NCBI RefSeq assembly: GCF_000504245.1 | Contig: NZ_KI632509.1 | Span: forward strand, 3,639,751 to 3,703,750 | Direction: 5' to 3' | DNA length: 64,000 nucleotides | Source of the DNA: Haloechinothrix halophila YIM 93223 | GTDB taxonomy: Bacteria > Actinomycetota > Actinomycetes > Mycobacteriales > Pseudonocardiaceae | Shown: positions 26,343 to 34,835 of the stretch, piece by piece | Numbering within the stretch: the first letter of the stretch is position 1 | Layout: every line of letters starts with the position of its first letter | Program-made: the position numbers and the translations under genes | The notes under the pieces: model-generated | The model's input: only the letters and a program-made list of their open reading frames with translations | What the model was told of the DNA's origin: nothing | Databases searched by the model: none

Positions 26343-27682
26343 GACCCTCTCGCTGCTAACGCGTTCTGGAACCCGTCGACCGCCTTGCCCGCGTGTTCCT
26401 TCACGGTGTTCTCCGCTTCGGCGAGATACGGCTCGGCTTCCCACTTCGCGACCTGCATCGCGCCCTTCTCCGCCGCGAGCACGCCCGCTCCGGTCGCGAC
26501 GGCGGCCCCGCTCTGCGCAGTGTGTGCCATCTTCGCACCATCCCCGATGAGCTTGGTGCCGCTCTCGAACGAGTTGACCGCGAGCTTCGACACGTCGTCC
26601 GGGTTCTTGCCGAGTAGCTTCGCCCCGCCTTCGATGACCGTGTTCGCGAGGTTCGCGCGGCTGCCTACCATCTGCGCACCGGCACGGCTGATGGTCTTAC
26701 CAGCGGCGTTCACCCCGCTGGCCAGTCTGGCGCCGTCATCGGCGAACTGCGCGGCCGTCCGGCCCGCCCGCATCGCCTTCGGCAACACCCGCGCGGCCCC
26801 GAGCGCGCCCTTGGCTGCGCCACCGCCGGGGATCATGCCCACGGCGTCGAACGCCATCTTCGACCACGACACGTCCGCCCCAGCCGCCTTGGCGAGACCG
26901 TGCGCGGCCAGCGCCGCGCCGTTGACACCGATCGCGGCGGCCGCGGTGACCGCGTTGACGCCGGGAATCCACGCCGTCGCCACGGCGACCACGCTGAGCA
27001 CGGTGCCAATGGTCGACAAGACGTCACCGATCTTGGCGATGACGTCGGCGTGTTCCTCGACGAAGTCCCATGCTTTGCTGAGCGCGTCCCCGATCTCGTC
27101 GAGCAGTCCGGGTTCTTCCGGCGCTTCGTCCTTGGCTCTGCGCAGCTTGGCGGCGACGTCGCTGGCGAGTTCCGCGTGTTGTTCCAGCAGTCGGCGAGCG
27201 TCCTCGCGGAACGACTCCAGCGACTCCTGCGCGCTGGCGAGCCGTTGCTCCGCCGCGCGCAGCGCTGCCGTGGCCTGCTCCAGTGCCGCCGGATCGCTGA
27301 ACATCTGCCCGGCTAGTTGCAAATCCGGATTGGATTCCGCGGCCTTGACCTCGCGCATCGCGTCGGCAGCCAGCCGCTCGTACTCGGCGGCCTTACGCTG
27401 CAGGCTGCTGAGATCCTGCGACCACAGCGAGAGCGTGTCCGACGCCCCGCTGAGCGACTTGTTCGCCTTCTCGAGGTAGTCCGGCAGCTCGTTCACCTTC
27501 GCGGCGAACGCCGCCGCGCCCTCGCCCTGCCAAATCCCGCCAGACTTGCCGATGTTCGTGAGATCCGTGAACGCCGCGCCGATCTCCCGGGCCACGGTGC
27601 CGAGGTTGTCGGCGACCTCGGTGACCTTCGCGACATTGCCCGGTGCGGGGTCGAAACCCAGGGTCGGATAGCTGCCGCTCAT
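26339..27682 (-). CDS. Large WXG-like protein, putative ESX/type VII substrate
   Basis: The protein has 447 residues. The N-terminal about 100 residues are helical and carry GGIWQGEGAAAFAAKV, the W-x-G turn of WXG100-like proteins, in a helix-turn-helix context. A long charged helical region (residues 110-200) resembles a coiled coil. A hydrophobic Ala/Gly/Val segment lies at about residues 225-262 (VIAKIGDVLSTIGTVLSVVA). The C-terminal 180 residues are Ala/Gly-rich with many AKG and AGA turns and no recognised toxin motif. The layout matches long ESX substrates of actinobacteria. It overlaps its neighbours by four bases on each side. No EccC, EccD or mycosin gene is in the window, so the secretion machinery must be elsewhere. 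Confidence 0.7.
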   Translation of the reverse strand: MSGSYPTLGFDPAPGNVAKVTEVADNLGTVAREIGAAFTDLTNIGKSGGIWQGEGAAAFAAKVNELPDYLEKANKSLSGASDTLSLWSQDLSSLQRKAAEYERLAADAMREVKAAESNPDLQLAGQMFSDPAALEQATAALRAAEQRLASAQESLESFREDARRLLEQHAELASDVAAKLRRAKDEAPEEPGLLDEIGDALSKAWDFVEEHADVIAKIGDVLSTIGTVLSVVAVATAWIPGVNAVTAAAAIGVNGAALAAHGLAKAAGADVSWSKMAFDAVGMIPGGGAAKGALGAARVLPKAMRAGRTAAQFADDGARLASGVNAAGKTISRAGAQMVGSRANLANTVIEGGAKLLGKNPDDVSKLAVNSFESGTKLIGDGAKMAHTAQSGAAVATGAGVLAAEKGAMQVAKWEAEPYLAEAENTVKEHAGKAVDGFQNALAARGS

Positions 27683-28041
27683 GCCTTCCCCTCCAGCCTG
27701 CGGGTGATGTCCGAATCACCGGACTGTCCGCCGCCACCCGAGAGCTCACTGGCCATCTGGCCGAGCGCCGACTTGGCGCCGCCGTCGATCTCGGCGTACA
27801 GATCGCGGGCCTTCCGCAAGCCGTCGGTCAGGCTGGTACTGAACTGGATGATCTTCTCGATGCCGTGTTCCCAGCGATCCTGGAACTCACCAGCGGAGCC
27901 GTCGATCTCGTCGCTGCCCATGTCGGAAGGGGAGAGATCCTTCAGGGCGTTGTTCGCCCTTGTCATGCGGTCGCCAGCATCCTCTAGCGTGGACACCAGG
28001 CCGCCGACCTGGTGGATGTCGATCTGGAATCCCCAAGACAC
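27679..28041 (-). CDS. Small WXG100-like protein, putative ESX partner
   Basis: GTG 28041 gives 120 residues; a longer open frame upstream looks non-coding. The product is almost entirely helical, with GFQIDIHQVGGLVSTLEDAG at the front and DRWEHGIEKIIQFSTSLTDG after a central turn, where DRWEHG stands in place of the canonical W-x-G. The C-terminus is glycine-rich and flexible. The length and two-helix layout match WXG100-superfamily proteins. It is the first gene of a four-gene operon and overlaps the larger WXG-like gene (ATGA), as partner proteins in ESX systems usually do. The 181-bp upstream region holds no further gene that I can support. Confidence 0.65.
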   Translation of the reverse strand: MSWGFQIDIHQVGGLVSTLEDAGDRMTRANNALKDLSPSDMGSDEIDGSAGEFQDRWEHGIEKIIQFSTSLTDGLRKARDLYAEIDGGAKSALGQMASELSGGGGQSGDSDITRRLEGKA

Positions 28042-28222
28042 CGTTCCTCCCTCACCTCGATCGCATCGACACTCTTGCGGCTCCCCAACAATAGGCGCAA
28101 CCGGGACGCACCGAACGGGCCACCGGCCGGGCGGACGATCACGTCTCAGACGATGCCGCATTCGTCGCATCACGCTTTCTGCGCCCGTAGCCGACCGGAC
28201 TCGCAACGCCGCGGCCAGCCCT

Positions 28223-29134
28223 TCACCTCGCGTCGAGCAGTGCGTGGCGGACGGCGCGCAACGCCTGGGCGAGCTGCGTGACGCCAGGTTCCTCGACCGG
28301 AAAATGTCCGCACCCCTCCAGCAGCACCAGCGATGCCGGTCCCGCGATGCGTTCGAGAAAGCGGATGCTCAGTTCCGGCGGTGTCCACGTGTCGAGTGCC
28401 GGATGCACCAAGGTGACCGGTGCGGCATCGAACGTCTCCGGCCGGGTGTGCCGGAACGTCAAGTAACTGGCGAGCAGGCCGATCGGAACTCGGGTGCCGC
28501 CTCCCTTCGGGTCGGTGGCACACAGCCGCGACAGCGCGGGGTTAGCGCTCATCGCGTGCATCTTGACCAGCCATGTGATCGGCACCCTGATGTTCCCGGC
28601 GACGCGATCGAGCGGGCGCAGGACGGTCGGCCCATACCGCCCGGCGACACGGAACCGTGCTGCGGCCGTGCGGGCGTCGGCGTCTGCCGGATCGAGCAGG
28701 CACGTCGCGACGACGGCGTCGGCCAGCCGGGTGCGGGCCGCCACCTCGTACGCCAGCATCCCTCCCATGCTCGCGCCGAACAGCACAAGCGGGCGATCGT
28801 CGCGACGACGTTCGGCAACGACGAGGTCGCACAGCAGGTCCAGCCACGTCTCATAGCGCACCCGCGCCGGATCAGGCTCGACCGTGTCGCCGTACAGCGG
28901 CAGGTCCGGGAATGCCAGCTCGAAGCCGTCCCCTGCGACGAGCGAAGCGAGCGGCCACAACGCGCCGGAGTAACCACCGGCACCGTGAATGCCGAGCACA
29001 CGGACATCGGCGGACGCGTTGCTCGAACGCGCGATATGGACACGCCTGCCACGCCAGTCCCACCACGTCGACTGCGGCCGACTCCAGCTGGCTAGTGGCA
29101 GGAACGACGCGTAGTTTTCGCTGTTCACAGGCAT
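28223..29134 (-). CDS. Alpha/beta hydrolase
   Basis: The open frame extends to 30136, but only the part from ATG 29134 is credible (303 residues), because the upstream part is antisense to the TetR and DinB-like genes. The oxyanion region GIHGAGGYSG is near residue 47. The nucleophile elbow is FGASMGGML with Ser122. A late aspartate in HPALDTWTPPE and the histidine in EGCGHFPVEEP complete a likely triad. Substrate is unknown; the fold fits lipases, esterases and thioester hydrolases. It is divergent from a TetR regulator 48 bp away, which probably controls it through the inverted repeat at 29148. Confidence 0.8.
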   Translation of the reverse strand: MPVNSENYASFLPLASWSRPQSTWWDWRGRRVHIARSSNASADVRVLGIHGAGGYSGALWPLASLVAGDGFELAFPDLPLYGDTVEPDPARVRYETWLDLLCDLVVAERRRDDRPLVLFGASMGGMLAYEVAARTRLADAVVATCLLDPADADARTAAARFRVAGRYGPTVLRPLDRVAGNIRVPITWLVKMHAMSANPALSRLCATDPKGGGTRVPIGLLASYLTFRHTRPETFDAAPVTLVHPALDTWTPPELSIRFLERIAGPASLVLLEGCGHFPVEEPGVTQLAQALRAVRHALLDAR

Positions 29135-29147
29135 AATCGTGGCCAGC

Positions 29148-29163
29148 GCCAAGGACCGTTGGC
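29148..29163. promoter_or_regulatory. Candidate TetR operator between divergent genes
   Basis: The inverted repeat GCCAA-GGACCG-TTGGC (16 bp) lies in the 48-bp space between the divergent hydrolase and TetR starts. The position fits an operator that represses both genes. The arms are short, so chance occurrence is possible. Confidence 0.4.
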
Positions 29164-29182
29164 AACTCGCGTTAGGAGCGTC

Positions 29183-29803
29183 GTGGCCAGACCCCGCAAA
29201 ACGCCGTCCCAGCAGCGGTCGCGCTTCACCTACGACATCATTCTCGAAGCGGCTGCTCGCGTTTTCGACCGCGAGGGCCTGGCGGCGACGACCAACCGGA
29301 TCGCCGAGGCCGCAGGCGTGTCGATCGGATCGCTGTATCAGTACTTCCCGAACAAACACGCGATCCTGCACGAACTCGCGCTGCGACACCTCGACCACGC
29401 CGAAGCCGAGTTCACGGCCGCGCTCCAGCGCTTTCGGGACACCCGACCGAGCCTGGAGTCGGTGGTAACCGAACTCGTCGAACTCGCCGTCCGGGAGAAC
29501 ACACCGTTCGCCCAGGCACATCGATTGCTGCGCGAGCACGCACCCCGCACGCCGGAACTGACGGAGCGATTCGAGCGCCTGACGACCCTGCTCGTCGACG
29601 GCTTGCCCGACGTGCTCACGTCGCTGGGAGAAGACCGTGACGAGCTGCGGCTCCGGGTCCGGCTGGCCATCGCCGCGCTCGACGGGCAGATACACCAGAT
29701 CGTGCTCGACACGGACACTCCAGAAGAACGCGATGCTCGGACGGCGTTGGCCGTTGAGCACTGCCTGCGCGCGCTCACTGCTCATCACGACCCGCAGCGG
29801 TAA
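29183..29803 (+). CDS. TetR-family transcriptional regulator
   Basis: GTG 29183 has GGAG six bases upstream and gives 206 residues; a TTG start at 29159 would add eight residues. The DNA-binding domain reads ILEAAARVFDREGLAATTNR and then AGVSIGSLYQYFPNKHAIL, a standard TetR helix-turn-helix. The C-terminal ligand-binding domain (about residues 70-206) is helical with no recognisable effector signature. It is divergent from the alpha/beta hydrolase gene and about 10 bp upstream of the DinB-like gene, which may be in the same operon. Confidence 0.88.
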   Translation: MARPRKTPSQQRSRFTYDIILEAAARVFDREGLAATTNRIAEAAGVSIGSLYQYFPNKHAILHELALRHLDHAEAEFTAALQRFRDTRPSLESVVTELVELAVRENTPFAQAHRLLREHAPRTPELTERFERLTTLLVDGLPDVLTSLGEDRDELRLRVRLAIAALDGQIHQIVLDTDTPEERDARTALAVEHCLRALTAHHDPQR

Positions 29804-29812
29804 CGTCGAATC

Positions 29813-30322
29813 ATGACTAGTGCTGAGCTGCTGACGGATGCGTTCGACAGGGTGCGAGACGTCGTCCACGGTGCCGTCGACGGACTCAGCCCGGACCAGC
29901 TCGCATACCGGCTCGACGACGACACCAACTCGATCGCCTGGCTTATCTGGCACCTCACCCGGGTACAGGATGATCACGTCTCCGACCTCGCGGGAACCGA
30001 GCAGGCCTGGACCGAACACGGCTGGGCGGAGCGGTTCGGCCTGCCCTTCGACGACGCCGACACCGGATACGGACACAGCAGCGAGCAGGTCGCCGCAGCG
30101 CGAGTCGAGTCCGCTGACCTGCTGACCGACTATCACGATGCCGTGTACGAGCAGACGATCGCCTACATCAGCACGCTAAGCGATGACGATCTGCCGCGCA
30201 TCATCGACCAGTCGTGGGATCCGCCTGTCACGCTCGGTGTGCGGTTGATCAGTGTCATCGCGGACGACCTGCAACACGCTGGCCAGGCGGAGTTCATTCG
30301 CGGCATTCTCGAACGCCGCTGA
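29813..30322 (+). CDS. DinB/DUF664-like four-helix protein
   Basis: The 169-residue protein starts at ATG 29813, ten bases after the TetR stop. DinB-superfamily histidines are present: WHLTRVQDDHV near residues 46-56 and LQHAGQAEFIRG near the C-terminus, consistent with a three-histidine metal site on a four-helix bundle. Many actinobacterial members are thought to be thiol transferases or mycothiol-dependent enzymes, but this one has not been characterised. It is probably co-transcribed with the TetR gene. Confidence 0.8.
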   Translation: MTSAELLTDAFDRVRDVVHGAVDGLSPDQLAYRLDDDTNSIAWLIWHLTRVQDDHVSDLAGTEQAWTEHGWAERFGLPFDDADTGYGHSSEQVAAARVESADLLTDYHDAVYEQTIAYISTLSDDDLPRIIDQSWDPPVTLGVRLISVIADDLQHAGQAEFIRGILERR

Positions 30323-30425
30323 GACCGGGCGCGGTGAGACTAGCCGCCTTTCGCCTCGATATCGTGCGTCTTCCCGGCACGCGCCGGAAAAGCACGACCT
30401 CGCGCACCGAGCCGGAGCGCGCTGG

Positions 30426-32336
30426 TCAGCCCCGCGCGTCGAACCGGAGCGCGGACGCACCCCCAACGACCGGGAGGGACACGCTGCTCCAGCGCGGCGT
30501 CACGGATAGCTCCGTCCCCGGCTTCGGCCGCAGGGTGTAGCGCTGGTCCGTAGACACCACGACGAGCCCGATCCGGCTGCCCGCGTCGAAGACATAGTCC
30601 TCGGCCTGCATGTCCCAGCGGAACGTGTAGTCCCTGCCCTGATGCATCGGCACGCTGACGTGGTCGGCGAAGCGGTTCTGCGGGTCCATCCAGCCCCGCG
30701 TCACCATCACCGGCTCCCGGTCACTGCCGGCGGGCCCGTAATCGACCAGCACAGCGGTCAGGTTCGCGGCGTATCGGTTGTCCACCGACGCCCGCAGCGA
30801 CACCCGCGGCGTCCCGCTCACGTGGACGTCGTTCGCGAGCGGTTGCGAGACGTAGGCAAGCCGGTTCGGGTGTGCGGTGTCCGGATCGGGCACCAACTCT
30901 GTGTCGGTGTCCAGCTCACGGCCCCGGTCGACGAAGCTCTGCTCCGGCGCGTCGACGTCCCGCCGCGTGCCAAGGCTGCCCGGATCGGCGGCGTTGGAGG
31001 CACCGAGATGCAGCCGCGCCTGCGTCGCACCTGGCGCGGGCCAGGAGTCGTACTGGTCATACGTGCCGTCCGGCCGCCGCACCTTCGCCGTCGGCTCGTC
31101 CATGATCCCGTTGTCGACGCCGAACAGCCAGTGGTCCATCCACCGGTTCAGCGTGTGCCGGAACATGTCGAAGTCCGGTGGCCAGCGGTGTCCACCCGAG
31201 TGCAGCCAGATCTTGCGCGGCACGTCGTTCGCGGCGAGGCGCTCCCACCACGGCGCGAACGCGTTGGTCATCACGTTGTAGTCCTCAAGCCCGTGCACGA
31301 GGAACACGCTCGCGTTCACCCGATGTGCCCGGGGCTGGTAGTTCCGCTGACGCCAGAACGCGTTGTAGTCGCCGGTCTCCCGGTCCTGTTCGCGCCGCAG
31401 CTCCTCGATCACGTCCGCGCATGTGTCCGCGCGCTTCTGTCCCTGGGTGAAGATCGCCAGCACGTCGGTGTCTTCGCCCTGGTAGGCGTTCTCCCCCACA
31501 CCCGACTCGGACGAGTGTGGTGCTCGCACCACACCGTTGGCGCGGTAGTAGTCGTACCAGTTCGAGATCGCCGCGATCGGCGCGATCGTACGTAGCCCGT
31601 CGACTCCGGTGGTAGCCACCATATTCGGCAACGTGCCGTTGTACGAGACGCCCATCATGCCGACGTCGCCGGTCGTCCAGTCCGCTTCGACCGGATCGCC
31701 GTCCGCGGTCCACGCCTTCGCACGGCCGTTCAGCCAATCGATGATCGCCTTCGTGCCCTGCGTTTCCTGCCGGTCACCGATTGTCGGGCAGCCATCGGAG
31801 AACCCGGTGCCGACGCTCTCGCCGAGCACGACCGCGTAGCCACGCGGCACCCAGTAGTCGTCGAGCCACCCCGGCAGGTCCGGTACCGGCCTCGGCTGCC
31901 CGGACTGTGCCGACATCGTCTGGGAGTCCGCCGTCCCGCTCTGCCCCGGCCGGATACTCTCCTGCGGCAACTCGTCGACGTCGACGTCGTGGTTCGGGGC
32001 ACCGTTGATGTCGTACCGATATGGACTGTGCTCAAAGATCACCGGCACCTTGATGCCGTCCGACTCGGTCTCGCCCGGCCGTGACAGCTTGAGGCGCACC
32101 CGGTCGCGCTTGCCGTCGCCGTCACTGTCCACTGTGGTCTCGACGAAGATGGTCTCTTCGATCGCGTTGTCGCGGGAGAACTGCGGTTGACTCACTCCGT
32201 TCTCGGTCTTCAGCCACGACGGCGGTGTCGGGGCGTCGTCCGCGGATCGCTTGTCCGCCGATGCCACTGGTGCGATGGTGACGACCATGGTGGTGGCCGC
32301 GACCAGCGCGAGGAATGCTCGTCGGAACTGGCGCAT
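30426..32336 (-). CDS. Secreted X-Pro dipeptidyl-peptidase/CocE-type hydrolase (S15)
   Basis: The frame is open to 32540, but ATG 32336 (MRQFRRAFLALVAATTMVV) begins a clear signal peptide cleaved near VASA/D at residue 27. The product has 636 residues. The nucleophile motif is GVSYNGT with Ser231. The catalytic histidine is probably in LHSGGHRWPP and the aspartate in HGLEDYNVM. The C-terminal 200 residues form the jelly-roll domain typical of S15/CocE enzymes (SRIGLVVVSTDQRYTLRPKP). These enzymes cleave X-Pro dipeptides or esters outside the cell. It is transcribed alone. Confidence 0.9.
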   Translation of the reverse strand: MRQFRRAFLALVAATTMVVTIAPVASADKRSADDAPTPPSWLKTENGVSQPQFSRDNAIEETIFVETTVDSDGDGKRDRVRLKLSRPGETESDGIKVPVIFEHSPYRYDINGAPNHDVDVDELPQESIRPGQSGTADSQTMSAQSGQPRPVPDLPGWLDDYWVPRGYAVVLGESVGTGFSDGCPTIGDRQETQGTKAIIDWLNGRAKAWTADGDPVEADWTTGDVGMMGVSYNGTLPNMVATTGVDGLRTIAPIAAISNWYDYYRANGVVRAPHSSESGVGENAYQGEDTDVLAIFTQGQKRADTCADVIEELRREQDRETGDYNAFWRQRNYQPRAHRVNASVFLVHGLEDYNVMTNAFAPWWERLAANDVPRKIWLHSGGHRWPPDFDMFRHTLNRWMDHWLFGVDNGIMDEPTAKVRRPDGTYDQYDSWPAPGATQARLHLGASNAADPGSLGTRRDVDAPEQSFVDRGRELDTDTELVPDPDTAHPNRLAYVSQPLANDVHVSGTPRVSLRASVDNRYAANLTAVLVDYGPAGSDREPVMVTRGWMDPQNRFADHVSVPMHQGRDYTFRWDMQAEDYVFDAGSRIGLVVVSTDQRYTLRPKPGTELSVTPRWSSVSLPVVGGASALRFDARG

Positions 32337-32666
32337 GTGGACCTCCGTCTGCCTTGTGGGCGCACGCGAGCCACGGCAGGTTAGCGGTGGTACTCGGCGT
32401 GGCGGGACCGACTTTCGTCGTGAACTCGGGCGAATTGACATCCGGGAACGCACGTCCGGGAGCGCATCGAGACGTCTAGCGCACGCGAGTTGATCAGCTT
32501 CCCCTGTCCAAGCACCAACAGGCTCGGTCAAAACGGACAAGATGTGGTCATAGCCCAGGGGGAGTTGATCGACTCCGAGAGCGCCCGGACGGCAGGGCGG
32601 CGAGACGGGAGTGGCGAGCGGCGGTGCGGGTGCGGACTGGCGCCCGCTCCGGCCGGCCGGGCGGGC
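32337..32666. other. Intergenic region with no recognised gene
   Basis: This 330-bp stretch separates the end of thpR from the start of the secreted peptidase gene, both on the minus strand. It must contain the peptidase promoter. I see no convincing promoter pair, hairpin or coding sequence in it; a plus-strand TTGACA at 32436 has no matching -10. Confidence 0.5.
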
Positions 32667-33194
32667 TTACCCCGCTAGCGGCGCGCGGTACTCGACGGTG
32701 TACGTCGGGCCGTGGCGGTCTCGGACGCTGCTCATCAGCACGACCTCGTCCGCCTGCCAGCGCTGACTGCGGTAGTCGGCCAGCGCAGCCGCGATGCGGC
32801 GCGCGGGGCGCTGCGCCGAGCGCCGCTTCCAGCGAGCCAGCGTCAGGTGCGGGTGGAACGGTTTCGTGTCGGCGTCGACGGGACCCCGCAGCGCGTCCGC
32901 CAACGCCCCTAGCTCCTCGACGTCGCCTTCGACACCGGCCCATAGCACCCCGGAGAACGTGCCCGCACCGGCGAAGCCAAGCCGTAGCGACGGATGTCCG
33001 CGCACCTGCTCGGCCACGAACCGTGTCCGTTCCTCCAGGTCAGCCTCGCCGTAGAACGCCAGCGTCATATGCCATAGCGACCGGCCGGACCACCGCAGCG
33101 GCGAATCCGCCGACCGCACCTCCAGCCGTTCCAGCTCGACGTCCAGGGCGTCGAGCACGTCGGGCGGCGGCACGATCGCGGCGAACAGGCGCAT
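32667..33194 (-). CDS. thpR: RNA 2',3'-cyclic phosphodiesterase (2'-5' RNA ligase family)
   Basis: ATG 33194 gives 175 residues with the family start MRLFAAIVPP. Both catalytic HxT motifs are present: HMTLAF near residue 42 and HLTLAR near residue 115. The enzyme hydrolyses 2',3'-cyclic phosphate RNA ends. It follows the HTH regulator gene by one base, so the two form an operon. Confidence 0.92.
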   Translation of the reverse strand: MRLFAAIVPPPDVLDALDVELERLEVRSADSPLRWSGRSLWHMTLAFYGEADLEERTRFVAEQVRGHPSLRLGFAGAGTFSGVLWAGVEGDVEELGALADALRGPVDADTKPFHPHLTLARWKRRSAQRPARRIAAALADYRSQRWQADEVVLMSSVRDRHGPTYTVEYRAPLAG

Positions 33195-33195
33195 C

Positions 33196-33678
33196 TCAGG
33201 TCGCGCTCTTGCCCGCCCTGCGAAGCAGATCGGCGATGGCGGGGAAGTCATTGTCCAGCCGAGCCGCCGCGTCGACCAGGTTCTCGTTCTCCGCGACGTC
33301 GCGCAGCGCGGCGAGCAGCGTCTGCTCATCGACACCGGGGTGGACCGGCACCGTGTCCCTGCCGACCGTCGGGTTGGACTCCTTGACGTCCTGCATCGCG
33401 GCGTCGATCGCCTCCTGGTCCCCCGAGGCGACACCGGGTGTGAGGATCTTGCGCTCCAGCATGATCAGCCGGGCGAGCACGGCAGGGTTCCCGATCTTCG
33501 CGCGGCGCCCGCTCATCACCTGGCTGAGCATCGGCGCGCTGATCCCGAGAACATCAGCGAGGAATGCCTGCGAGACGTCGAATGCGACCACAAGCCTGCG
33601 CACCCGGTCGCCCAGTGGTTCCCCATACCACTGGCGCTGCAGCTCGATGTTCTTCTGGATGCTGTTGTTGTCTTCCAC
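33196..33678 (-). CDS. XRE-type helix-turn-helix DNA-binding protein
   Basis: The 160-residue protein has a helix-turn-helix at about residues 32-60: FDVSQAFLADVLGISAPMLSQVMSGRR, quoted here in two parts, FDVSQAFLADVLGIS and APMLSQVMSGRR. The remainder is helical and acidic with the segments LARLIMLERKIL and LLAALRDVAENENL. The domain resembles phage-type or XRE repressors, but the C-terminal part has no known enzyme signature. Its stop is one base before thpR, so it likely leads a two-gene transcript. Targets are unknown. Confidence 0.75.
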   Translation of the reverse strand: MEDNNSIQKNIELQRQWYGEPLGDRVRRLVVAFDVSQAFLADVLGISAPMLSQVMSGRRAKIGNPAVLARLIMLERKILTPGVASGDQEAIDAAMQDVKESNPTVGRDTVPVHPGVDEQTLLAALRDVAENENLVDAAARLDNDFPAIADLLRRAGKSAT

Positions 33679-33780
33679 GCCTGCACTCCCCTATTGGCCG
33701 CGACGACATACCCAGATACTGCATCCTGCCGCATCAGCTCGTTCGCCGGGCGGAAACGTCTCACCCGTTCGCACACGCAC

Positions 33781-34758
33781 TCACGCGGATCCGAGGATCA
33801 CTCGCGTCTGCTGGACGTCATCGCCGATCTGATCGACCAGTTCCTCGATTGAGGAGTACCGCACCATGTCACGCAGACGGGCGACGAAGTCGAGCGACGC
33901 GTGCTGGCCGTAGAAGTCCTCGTCGACGTCGAGCACGAACGCCTCCACGCTGCGTTCTCTCCCCGAGAACGTCGGGTTGCTGCCGACCGACACCGCCGCC
34001 TTCAACCGCTCGCCGGGACGTCCCGAGCTGCTGAACCAGCAGCTATACACCCCGTCGGCAGGTACGGCGGCGTAGCGCGGGATCGACAGGTTCGCCGTCG
34101 GAAACCCCAAGTCCTGACCGCGCCCGTCGCCGCGCACGATGATCCCTTCCAGCCGGTGCGGCCTGCCCAACGCGGCGGCCGCGGCCTCGACGTCACCAGC
34201 GTCGATGCAGGACCGCACGTACGTCGACGAGTAGGTGATCTCGCCTTCCACCGTCTGACCAGCGGCATGCCCGCCCTTGACCGACGCCCCCTGCAGCTCG
34301 GCGCCGTGCACGACGTAGCCGAACCGGGTGCCCAGCTCCCGCAGCAACGCGACATCGCCCGCCGCCTTCGCGCCGAAGGTGAAGTTCTCGCCGACCAGCA
34401 CCACGGCAGCGTGCAGCTTGTCGACCAGGATCTCGTGCACGAACTCGTGCGCGGTGACCTTGGACAGTTCCAGCGTGAACGGCAGCACGGCGAAGACGTC
34501 GACGCCCAGCTCCTCGATCAGCTCCGCTTTGCGACGCAACGTGGTCAACTGCGCGGGATGACTCCCCGGCCGGAGCACCTCGGACGGGTGCGGGTCGAAC
34601 GTGAGCACCACGCTTGGCAGTCCCCGCTCGCGGGCGACCTCGACGGTGCGGCGGATCAGCTCCTGATGTCCGCGGTGCACACCGTCGAACACGCCGATCG
34701 TCACGACACAGCGGCCCCAGTTACCGGGCAGGTCTTCCAGTCCTCGCCAACGCAGCAC
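33781..34758 (-). CDS. ribF: Bifunctional riboflavin kinase/FAD synthetase
   Basis: RibF makes FMN and then FAD from riboflavin and ATP. The 325-residue protein starts at GTG 34758. The N-terminal nucleotidyltransferase domain has TIGVFDGVHRGH (residues 20-31), with the HxGH-like site. FTFGAKAAGD and YSSTYVR follow. The C-terminal riboflavin kinase domain (from about residue 195) has GFPTANL and VGSNPTF, both diagnostic. It lies downstream of truB with a 77-bp gap, the standard order. Its usual downstream neighbour rpsO is displaced by the accessory block. Confidence 0.97.
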   Translation of the reverse strand: MLRWRGLEDLPGNWGRCVVTIGVFDGVHRGHQELIRRTVEVARERGLPSVVLTFDPHPSEVLRPGSHPAQLTTLRRKAELIEELGVDVFAVLPFTLELSKVTAHEFVHEILVDKLHAAVVLVGENFTFGAKAAGDVALLRELGTRFGYVVHGAELQGASVKGGHAAGQTVEGEITYSSTYVRSCIDAGDVEAAAAALGRPHRLEGIIVRGDGRGQDLGFPTANLSIPRYAAVPADGVYSCWFSSSGRPGERLKAAVSVGSNPTFSGRERSVEAFVLDVDEDFYGQHASLDFVARLRDMVRYSSIEELVDQIGDDVQQTRVILGSA

Positions 34759-34835
34759 ACGCAGAGCGTAACCGTTCCACCGGAGTCGCTGGTCGGACGC
34801 CCAGCGGAATGATGCCGCCGTGTCGGGTTAGCCGT

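Noticed and set aside
29135-30136. Upstream extension of the hydrolase frame to 637 residues
   Set aside because: The extension is antisense to the TetR and DinB-like genes, while ATG 29134 begins a normal alpha/beta hydrolase.
32436-32466. Plus-strand promoter starting at TTGACA
   Set aside because: There is no -10 at suitable spacing and no plus-strand gene follows.
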